NCBI GenBank assembly: GCA_900752285.1
Contig: CAADUW010000133.1
Span: 1 to 19,635 of the forward strand
Direction: 5' to 3'
From: an uncultured Oscillospiraceae bacterium
Lineage (GTDB): Bacteria; Bacillota; Clostridia; Oscillospirales; Oscillospiraceae
Length of the DNA: 19,635 nt
A model generated the notes under the pieces. The model was not told where the DNA came from, ran no database searches, and saw nothing but the letters and a program-made list of their open reading frames with translations. The position numbers and the translations under genes were made by a program. Position 1 is the first letter of the stretch, and each line of letters begins with the position of its first letter. Shown piece by piece: positions 1 to 5,569 of the stretch.

Positions 1-94
1 CGTGTACCTGACAGAAAATACAACTCAGGCTGCAAGTGTGCGAGTTGTCCGCCGTAGGCGGGCAAGGAGTGCGCGCGGCAGACTGCAATTCCTT
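1..94. other. Non-coding left edge with short hairpins
   Basis: I see no convincing gene here. Two small inverted repeats are visible. A 7-bp pair, ACAACTC at 20-26 and GAGTTGT at 42-48, could form one hairpin. CCGCC and GGCGG around a 3-nt loop near 49-61 could form another. The stretch could belong to a dispersed intergenic repeat or to the end of a feature cut by the window edge. Neither can be decided from this window. Confidence 0.3.
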
Positions 95-123
95 TGTCAA
101 AAAGGGCTTTGCTCTTTTTGACA
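95..123. repeat. Perfect 10-bp inverted repeat with short inner stem
   Basis: TGTCAAAAAG at 95-104 is exactly complementary to CTTTTTGACA at 114-123. Three more inner pairs, one of them a G-U wobble, close on a TTT triloop. It sits immediately beside the GC-rich terminator at 128-160 and downstream of the minus-strand LRR gene. It may be a second termination or mRNA-end hairpin for that gene, since the minus-strand transcript passes through both hairpins. Confidence 0.5.
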
Positions 124-127
124 GTTT

Positions 128-170
128 CAGCCTCCCGCTCCAATCCGGAGCGGGAGGCTGTTTCGTGTTT
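128..170. terminator. GC-rich intrinsic terminator, probably bidirectional
   Basis: A perfect 14-bp stem, CAGCCTCCCGCTCC at 128-141 and its complement at 147-160, closes a 5-nt loop. On the plus strand it is followed by a T-rich tail at 161-172. On the minus strand the LRR gene ends at 172, only 12 bases before the stem, so the same hairpin is well placed to end that transcript. The minus-strand tail is less uniformly T-rich. Confidence 0.75.
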
Positions 171-171
171 T

Positions 172-1887
172 TCAGGTGGGATCGTAGTTTACGATGATGT
201 TGTGCTGGGTCAGGGCGGAGACGCTGCTGATCTCGTTGCCGTAGACATTGACCTGCACCAGATTGGTGCAGTTTTCCAGTGCGTCTACGCTGGTGATGGC
301 GTTGTAGTCCATGTTGACATAGGTCAGATCCTGCATCCCGCTGAGGGCATCCAGACCGGTCAGGGCGTTGTGGGAGCCGTTGATGGTGCGCAGGGCGGCG
401 CTGGAGGGCCAGTCGGGCAGAGTCACCACCTGATTGTAGGAAAAGTCTAACAGTTCCAGACCCGTCAGCGTTTTCAGCGCGGAAATGTCCTGAATGGCGT
501 TGTTGGAAAGGTGCAGCTCCTTCAGCCCGGTGCACATGCCAAGCACGTCCACATCCTCCAGCGTGTTGTAGTCCAGAGCCAGATTGGTCAGGGCAGTCAT
601 GGTTGCGATGCCGGAAAGGTTCGTGATCTTGTTGCCCGCCGCGTTCAGTTCCGTCAGCCGGGTGTAGTCGCCGATGGGCAGCAGAGAAGTCAGGGAGTTG
701 TAGGAAACATCCAGCACCTCCACATTGCTCAGCCCTGAGATGGCGTCCAGCGCGGTCAGCGCGTTGTGATCCATCCGCAGCTCCCGCAGGGAGGAAAGTC
801 CCGTGAGAGGTTCCAGATTCCGGATGGTATTGTTGCTGAGGGTCAGCACCTCCAGCCGGGTGGCACCTTCCAGCCCGGAAATGGTGCTGAGGGTGCAGTT
901 TGCCAGCGACAGCTCCCGCAGGGCGGGAAGACCGGACAGGGTTTCCAGAACGCCTGCCGGGAATCGGCTGCCGGACAGATCCAGCTTTTCCAGCCGTCCA
1001 AGAGCCGCAAGCCCGTTGAAATCCGTCAGGTTCAGGTTCTGGGCGGTCAGGCTGGTCAGGTAGGGCAGCAGGTACAAATCCGTGAGATTCGTGACGCCTT
1101 CGGGTATGGTGAATTCCGTGATGCCCCACAGGGCGTCGGTGTAAATGGTCTTGTTCGCGGAAACATTCAGAATTTCCCGAACGCTTGCCTCAATTGCCGC
1201 GTCCGTAAAGACGGCAGGCTCAATCACACCGCCCACGGTGTAGCTCAGAACGGTCAGAGGACTGACAAGACCCGTAGTGTCCACGCAGATGGCCTGAATC
1301 ATGGTTTCTCCCGCGGGCATCACAATGGGAGCGCTGTAGGGTGCGTCGGCAACGGAAGGATATTCCCCGTTTGTGGTGTAGTAAATGGAGCCGGAGGGAG
1401 CTTCCAGCTCTACGTTGATGTACTGGCTGTAAAGTCCCGGCTCGTAGTTTGCCGTGGGGGCGGCGGGCCGCAGAGTTTCAATGGAAGCCTTGATGGCGGG
1501 ATCCTGAATGCTTTCCAGCAGAGCGGCGGCGTCCATCAGCTTGTCCTGCTCCACATAGGTCTTGCACAGGGCGATATAAAGCTCGGTGGTGGGTGTGGAG
1601 TACAGCGCCTTGGAGAGGGTTGATTCGGCTTTTGTGTAATTCCCCTCGGATTTGAACTGGTTGGCAAGTTCAATTGCCACGTTTTCGTCCCGGCCGGAGT
1701 GTTCGTAGGCAAGGTTATAGAACCAGGCAGACAGGCGTGGGTTGCCGTGAAGATCCTGATAACGGGCCTGCCCCAGCAGCATGTCTCTGGTGAAGTCCCG
1801 GTCATACACAAAAAGATACCACCCGATGCTGGCAACGATCAGTGCAATCAGCAGCAGAGTGACCAGAGTTCGGAAAAACTTTTTCAT
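172..1887 (-). CDS. Membrane-anchored leucine-rich-repeat protein with TPR-like and chitobiase-C-like sections
   Basis: The product is about 571 residues. Visible in order are a basic N-terminus (MKKFFRTL) and one membrane segment at about residues 7-28, with no obvious signal peptidase site. A helical, TPR-like stretch follows at about 35-135 (for example the region around GNYTKAESTLSKAL). A beta-rich module with the IYYTTNG pattern, typical of chitobiase/beta-hexosaminidase C-terminal-like domains, spans about 150-215. From about 265 to the end there are about a dozen LRR units of the internalin-like type (LxxLxLxxNxIxxLxxL). The start at 1887 is chosen because a GGAGA lies 6 bases upstream. 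An upstream in-frame ATG at 1920 overlaps the -10 element and would not be transcribed. The LRR array is probably extracytoplasmic and binds a protein or glycan; the ligand cannot be told. The gene is monocistronic and divergent from a polysaccharide deacetylase gene. Confidence 0.85.
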   Translation of the reverse strand: MKKFFRTLVTLLLIALIVASIGWYLFVYDRDFTRDMLLGQARYQDLHGNPRLSAWFYNLAYEHSGRDENVAIELANQFKSEGNYTKAESTLSKALYSTPTTELYIALCKTYVEQDKLMDAAALLESIQDPAIKASIETLRPAAPTANYEPGLYSQYINVELEAPSGSIYYTTNGEYPSVADAPYSAPIVMPAGETMIQAICVDTTGLVSPLTVLSYTVGGVIEPAVFTDAAIEASVREILNVSANKTIYTDALWGITEFTIPEGVTNLTDLYLLPYLTSLTAQNLNLTDFNGLAALGRLEKLDLSGSRFPAGVLETLSGLPALRELSLANCTLSTISGLEGATRLEVLTLSNNTIRNLEPLTGLSSLRELRMDHNALTALDAISGLSNVEVLDVSYNSLTSLLPIGDYTRLTELNAAGNKITNLSGIATMTALTNLALDYNTLEDVDVLGMCTGLKELHLSNNAIQDISALKTLTGLELLDFSYNQVVTLPDWPSSAALRTINGSHNALTGLDALSGMQDLTYVNMDYNAITSVDALENCTNLVQVNVYGNEISSVSALTQHNIIVNYDPT

Positions 1888-1919
1888 AAGCAGTCTCCAT
1901 TCCGGAAAAATCTTGCTCA

Positions 1920-1948
1920 ATTATACAATAAGACAGAAATAAAGTCAA
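1920..1948 (-). promoter_or_regulatory. Sigma-A promoter of the LRR gene
   Basis: Read on the minus strand, TTGACT (plus 1943-1948) is followed after exactly 17 bases by a perfect TATAAT (plus 1920-1925). The start of transcription would fall near 1913, giving a leader of about 25 nt before the ATG at 1887. This fixes the translation start by excluding the upstream ATG. Confidence 0.8.
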
Positions 1949-2038
1949 GCACGCCGGAGGAACCCTCATTTTTCCCCCTCTCCGGGGAAACAAAAGTTGC
2001 GGAAACGCTGGGTGCTCTGCCGGGTGAAAAGGGAGAAT

Positions 2039-2066
2039 TTGACCCATGGGAGAAATTCATTAAGAT
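2039..2066 (+). promoter_or_regulatory. Probable sigma-A promoter of the deacetylase-NUDIX pair
   Basis: TTGACC at 2039-2044 and TAAGAT at 2061-2066 are separated by 16 bases. Transcription would begin near 2073, leaving a leader of about 77 nt. Another TATAGT at 2103-2108 lacks a good -35 and is less convincing. The 1921-2149 spacer otherwise contains only the divergent minus-strand promoter and a weak CCGGAG/CTCCGG inverted repeat. Confidence 0.5.
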
Positions 2067-2149
2067 TTTCAAAAGGGACTATCTTTTTCGGAAGAAAGGA
2101 TGTATAGTTATGTTAACTTTGGCAAAAGAGAAAGTATCCTGGAGAAAGT

Positions 2150-3631
2150 GTGAGAAGAGTTATGGAGAACGAATGGATGCAGCCGCGCCGGAGACGGCAC
2201 AGATGGATTTTTCCGGTGATTTTGCTTCTGCTTGCCGCAGCTGCGACAGCGGGGTGGTATGTGGTGTTTCGGGTGAATCAGTTTTCCCTGTCTGTCGTTC
2301 CGGAGGGAGCGCCGGAAATGACGCTGGAATACGGACAGCCCTATGTGGACCCGGGGGCAAGGGTGTATCTGCGGGGAACACTGATTTTCCCCAATGGTGT
2401 GGAACCCGGCATTTCTCCGGATATCGAGCAGCATGTGGCGGACGGAAAACTGGGGAAACACACGGTCACCTATTCCGCTGATCTGCGGAGTCTCCATGCC
2501 CGGGCGGAGCGGACGGTCCGGGTGGTGGATACCCAGTGCCCGGTGATTACCCTGACGCCGGATCCGCCGGAAAAGCTTCAGCCGGGAACGGTCTATGAGG
2601 AGTCCGGCTTTTCCGCCTGGGATAATTTTGACGGGGATCTTACGGACCGGGTGATCCGGGAGGAAACAGAGGGACTGGTGACCTATACGGTGACGGATTC
2701 CTCCGGAAATCCGGCTTATGCCGAGCGGAAAATTCCGGTGGTGGACCGGACGCCTCCCGTAATCACACTGGAGGGCGGAAGTCCCTGCACGGTGCAGCTG
2801 GGAACCCGGTTTACGGACCCCGGCTATCAGGCGGAGGACAATCTGGACGGCGATGTGACGGAGGCGGTGCAGGTCAGCGGCGAGGTGGACTGGCTGACGC
2901 CGGGAACCTACCCCGTGACCTATACGGTTTCCGACGCGATGGGCAATGAAACAACCGTTGTCCGGGACTTTGTTATCACGGGACAGCCACTGCAAAATAC
3001 GGTGGAACCCGGCGGCAAGACGGTGTATCTGACCTTTGACGACGGTCCGGGGCCCTATACCCATGCGCTTTTGCAGGTGCTGAAAAAATACAATGTGAAG
3101 GCAACCTTCTTTGTGGTGGGGGATAAGAATCCGGACCTTCTGCGGGAAATTGTGCGGGAAGGGCACAGTATTGCCATTCACACCAGCTGCCACGACTATG
3201 AAAAGATTTATTCCGATCCGCAGGCATACTTTGACGACCTTTATAACATGCAGGCGGTCATTCTTCGGGAAACCGGGGTGGAAACCTGGCTTATGCGGTT
3301 CCCCGGGGGCAGCTCCAATACGGTCAGCCGCCGGTTCCGGAAGGGAATCATGACGACCCTGACCCGGGCGGTGCAGAGTGCGGGATTCCGTTACTTTGAC
3401 TGGAATGTGGACAGCGACGATGCCGGCGGCGCTCACACCGCAAAGAAGGTGCGGCAGAACGTGATCGAGGGCCTGCAGAACCATCGGGTCAGCGTGGTCC
3501 TGCAGCACGACATTCATGACTACAGTGTGGACGCGGTGGAGGATATCCTTGTATGGGGACAGGAGCACGGCTATCAGTTCCTGCCGCTGCAGGATGACAG
3601 TCCTACCATGCACCACGGCGTGAACAATTAG
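2150..3631 (+). CDS. Membrane-anchored polysaccharide deacetylase with Ig-like modules
   Basis: This 493-residue protein probably removes N-acetyl (or O-acetyl) groups from a cell-wall or surface polysaccharide; a peptidoglycan substrate, as for PgdA, is likely but not proven. A basic N-terminus and a membrane helix at about 19-41 anchor it outside the membrane. Three beta-sandwich repeats of the DUF5011/HYR-like kind follow at about 45-285, the last two with the FDGDLT/LDGDVT pattern. The C-terminal NodB domain (about 290-480) keeps all five family motifs: TFDDGP at about 295, the metal-binding HTSCH at 344-348, RFPGG at 383, DWNVDSDD, and VLQHD at about 450. The catalytic metal site therefore looks intact. 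A GTG at 2150 with GGAG 5 bases upstream is the chosen start; ATG at 2162 is an alternative. The NUDIX gene begins 10 bases after its stop. Confidence 0.9.
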   Translation: MRRVMENEWMQPRRRRHRWIFPVILLLLAAAATAGWYVVFRVNQFSLSVVPEGAPEMTLEYGQPYVDPGARVYLRGTLIFPNGVEPGISPDIEQHVADGKLGKHTVTYSADLRSLHARAERTVRVVDTQCPVITLTPDPPEKLQPGTVYEESGFSAWDNFDGDLTDRVIREETEGLVTYTVTDSSGNPAYAERKIPVVDRTPPVITLEGGSPCTVQLGTRFTDPGYQAEDNLDGDVTEAVQVSGEVDWLTPGTYPVTYTVSDAMGNETTVVRDFVITGQPLQNTVEPGGKTVYLTFDDGPGPYTHALLQVLKKYNVKATFFVVGDKNPDLLREIVREGHSIAIHTSCHDYEKIYSDPQAYFDDLYNMQAVILRETGVETWLMRFPGGSSNTVSRRFRKGIMTTLTRAVQSAGFRYFDWNVDSDDAGGAHTAKKVRQNVIEGLQNHRVSVVLQHDIHDYSVDAVEDILVWGQEHGYQFLPLQDDSPTMHHGVNN

Positions 3632-3641
3632 GAGAAGAGCC

Positions 3642-4133
3642 ATGTCCATTGCAACCTTTTACCGGGGAGACCCGAAAAACGCGCCCAAAACCACCCAGGG
3701 CGCGCATCTGGGCGCCAACGCCATGATTACCTGCCGGGGAAAGCTGCTGCTGGAACGGCGGGTGGACTCGGATACCTGGGGGCTGGTTGGCGGCGGCGTC
3801 AAGAAACAGGAAACGGGACTTCAGGCAATCTGCCGGGAGGTCTATGAGGAGCTGGGACTGCGGATCCCGCCGGAACGGTTCCGGAAGCTGCGGGTCTACG
3901 GAGATCCGGGGCGGATCGCCGCCTACCGGGACGGCAGCGTGTGGCGGATGGTGATTGTGGTTTACGGGCTGGAACTTCCGGAGGAGCCGGTCATGCGCAT
4001 CAGCCGGGAGTCGAAGGAACTCCGGTTCTTTACCCCGGAGGAGGTCCGGAGCCTGACCATTCCCGTGACCCACGAGGACATTGTGCAGGAACTGTTTCTC
4101 GGGGAGCGCGAACAGACGGAAGAAAACCGCTGA
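3642..4133 (+). CDS. NUDIX hydrolase
   Basis: The 163-residue protein carries a perfect NUDIX box, G-x5-E-x7-REVYEELGL, beginning in GGGVKKQE. NUDIX enzymes use this helix to bind divalent metal and cleave nucleoside-diphosphate derivatives such as modified dNTPs, NDP-sugars or coenzymes. The substrate cannot be read from sequence. The fold starts around residue 22 after a short polar N-terminus. The start ATG follows GGAGAAG at 3631-3637, which overlaps the stop of the deacetylase gene, so the two are cotranscribed and probably translationally linked. No clear terminator follows; about 65 bases separate its stop from the OLE promoter. Confidence 0.9.
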   Translation: MSIATFYRGDPKNAPKTTQGAHLGANAMITCRGKLLLERRVDSDTWGLVGGGVKKQETGLQAICREVYEELGLRIPPERFRKLRVYGDPGRIAAYRDGSVWRMVIVVYGLELPEEPVMRISRESKELRFFTPEEVRSLTIPVTHEDIVQELFLGEREQTEENR

Positions 4134-4198
4134 GAGATTTCCCGCGCCAAAAGGAAGCATGCAAAAATTGTGCAAATATACAGTTTTTGAAAACCCCC

Positions 4199-4227
4199 TT
4201 GTATATGACACCCAAATGTGCTAAAAT
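4199..4227 (+). promoter_or_regulatory. Extended -10 sigma-A promoter of the OLE RNA
   Basis: TTGTAT at 4199-4204 is followed after 17 bases by TAAAAT at 4222-4227. A TG at 4219-4220, one base before the -10, makes it an extended -10 promoter. Transcription is predicted to start at about 4234. This places the RNA's 5' end so that its length to the downstream T-run is about 610 nt, the size reported for OLE RNA. Confidence 0.75.
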
Positions 4228-4233
4228 ATAGCC

Positions 4234-4847
4234 CAACGGTGCAGTATCCTAGTCAAAGCGGCTATTTTCCAGGAAGGGCCTAAAAATCCTTTGAAGGGCA
4301 CAGCGATGAAGTCCCTGGTGTCTGCTTTTTACGCCCAGTTTAGGGTGGATGCTGGGGGTTAAGGATTCCGGGCGCGTCCCAACGGCATGGGACATACGAC
4401 CCGGTTTCCGTGGAGACCTGGTATTTTGGGACGGCTTAGAGAACCCGGAAGGGGCTGGCCGCCCACGAGCCAGGGTATGAACCTGCAAGGCAGTGCGCAG
4501 AATCGCGTTGCTGTGTGCAGTGTAGCCTGCCTTGAGTGAGTCTGAGGGAAAAGGGGACCAGGCGGCCGGTGGTCGTGGCCATGATCATTGCCGCTATCGC
4601 CTCTGGAAACCATACTTGCAAAAGAGGCTAAGATCCTAGTGCGCTTTGTCGTGGAAAACACCTAGGCTGTCATAACTGGGCAGGCAGGGGATTGCAGTAC
4701 GGTCTAAGTGGCAATCGGGTATCCGGATCGGCAACATCCGGGCAGGGAGATCAAATGGAAACGGCCTGTGCGGCAACGGCAGGTTCTCCCTGGGGAAATC
4801 CAACCCGACCTAAGCCGTAAGATTTATCCTGCCTGCCGCCGTTTTTT
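4234..4847 (+). ncRNA. ole: OLE RNA (ornate, large, extremophilic)
   Basis: This is a non-coding, structured stretch of about 610 nt between its own promoter and a T6 run. No frame shows a plausible gene. The ends pair at long range: CGGCT at 4259-4263 with AGCCG at 4813-4817, and TTTTCCAGG at 4265-4273 with CCTGG plus AAA at 4789-4798, leaving a 2-nt bulge. Internal helices include CTGGC/GCCAG (4455-4473) and CAAGGCAG/CTGCCTTG (4486-4493 with 4527-4534). The identification rests mainly on position and size: it is directly upstream of oapA and then dxs-tlyA, the setting known for OLE. OLE RNA forms a membrane-associated ribonucleoprotein with OapA and is linked to stress responses such as cold, short-chain alcohols and Mg2+ in Bacillus halodurans. 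RNase P RNA and tmRNA were considered and do not fit. The exact ends are inferred. Confidence 0.85.
4770..4847 (+). terminator. GC-rich 3' helix plus T6 at the end of OLE RNA
   Basis: The 3' arm at 4828-4841 can pair upstream in two ways: CGGCAGG (4777-4783) with CCTGCCG (4832-4838), or GGCAGG with CCTGCC (4828-4833) plus GCGG (4770-4773) with CCGC (4836-4839). It is followed directly by six T at 4842-4847. The enclosed loop contains the segment that pairs with the RNA's 5' end, so this is the base of the OLE fold rather than a simple hairpin. It may set the 3' end by termination or by processing, with partial read-through into oapA. Confidence 0.5.
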
Positions 4848-4911
4848 ATGCAGAATCAGAATCGGTGCCTCCGTCAAAAAACCGGCGCAGATGCCGGGAA
4901 ACACCCGGATC

Positions 4912-4943
4912 GCCCTGACGGCTTATGAAAGCAGGGCTTTTTT
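4912..4943 (+). terminator. Terminator-like hairpin in the oapA leader
   Basis: GCCCTG at 4912-4917 pairs with CAGGGC at 4932-4937 around a 14-nt loop, followed at once by six T at 4938-4943. Its tail ends 4 bases before the oapA Shine-Dalgarno site (4948-4953). Another small hairpin, CCGGG/CCCGG, lies just upstream near 4894-4908. Either it is a second release point for OLE transcripts, or it attenuates the downstream operon. Confidence 0.55.
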
Positions 4944-4962
4944 CAAAAAGGAGTTACAGTTT

Positions 4963-5556
4963 GTGGCAAAGGCTGAGTCCGGTACGTCCAAACGGGAGAA
5001 GCAGAAAAATACCCGCTGGGTCGTCACCATTTTTTTCGTCACCATTTTTGTTTCCGGCGCCATCACCCTGCTTTCCGATGTGGTGATGGACAACAGTTCC
5101 ATCTGGGTGGCGTTTCTCATACTTCTGGCAATCGTATCGCTGGGTATTATTTTTGATGTGATCGGCGTGGCGGTGACCTCGGCGGACGAAAAGCCCTTTC
5201 ACTCCATGGCCGCAAAAAAGGTTCCCGGTGCCCGGGAAGCCATCCGTCTGCTGCGCAATGCCGGGCGGGTCAGTTCCATTTGCAATGATGTGGTGGGCGA
5301 TATCTGCGGCGTTGTGTCCGGTTCCGCTTCAGCAACCATCGCCGCCCAGATTCTGACGCATTTTACGTTTTCCTGGCCGCAGGTTGTGTCCCTTGTCATG
5401 TCCGCACTGGTGGCGGCACTGACAGTCGGGGGAAAGGCCGTGGGTAAAAGCTTTGCCATCGGTTCCTGTACGACCATTGTTCAGGGGGTCGGAAAGATGA
5501 TTTACACCTGGAATCATCTCTTTGACTTCCTTCGGAAAAAGAAAGAAACTAGTTAG
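4963..5556 (+). CDS. oapA: OLE-associated membrane protein OapA
   Basis: The 197-residue integral membrane protein matches the OapA family in length, membrane layout and place between OLE RNA and dxs. OapA binds OLE RNA and brings it to the membrane. After a basic N-terminal tail (KREKQKNTR) come hydrophobic segments at about 20-38, 46-66, 110-130 and 140-165, and the protein ends in a basic tail (FLRKKKET). Two acidic DxxxD pairs are visible: D39/D43 at the end of the first helix and D109/D113 before the third. The first lies close to the conserved acidic pair of the Bacillus halodurans protein as I recall it. The loop TSADEKPFHSMAAKKVPGA is a good family marker. The frame stays open upstream into the RNA, but GTG at 4963 with AAGGAG nine bases before it is the sensible start. 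dxs begins 13 bases after its stop. Confidence 0.87.
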   Translation: MAKAESGTSKREKQKNTRWVVTIFFVTIFVSGAITLLSDVVMDNSSIWVAFLILLAIVSLGIIFDVIGVAVTSADEKPFHSMAAKKVPGAREAIRLLRNAGRVSSICNDVVGDICGVVSGSASATIAAQILTHFTFSWPQVVSLVMSALVAALTVGGKAVGKSFAIGSCTTIVQGVGKMIYTWNHLFDFLRKKKETS

Positions 5557-5569
5557 GTCGTGTTTCTCA

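Noticed and set aside
1888..1920. Upstream ATG start for the LRR gene
   Set aside because: It overlaps the TATAAT box, so it lies upstream of the predicted transcription start.
2108..3649. Long open frame on the minus strand, about 513 codons
   Set aside because: It is antisense to the deacetylase gene, whose five catalytic motifs are all intact. The minus-strand product is rich in His, Arg and Pro with no recognisable domain.
4249..4661. Several short open frames on the minus strand inside the OLE stretch
   Set aside because: They have poor ribosome sites and no domain-like sequence, and they overlap one another within a structured RNA.
4234..4847. RNase P RNA or tmRNA as an alternative for the large non-coding stretch
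   Set aside because: The GAGGAAAGUCC core of RNase P RNA is absent, and there is no tRNA-like 3' end or tag-peptide frame as in tmRNA. The oapA-dxs context fits OLE.
4708..4962. N-terminal extension of oapA upstream of the GTG at 4963
   Set aside because: The open frame runs through the OLE 3' helix and two T-runs and lacks a good ribosome site. The extension resembles no part of the OapA family.
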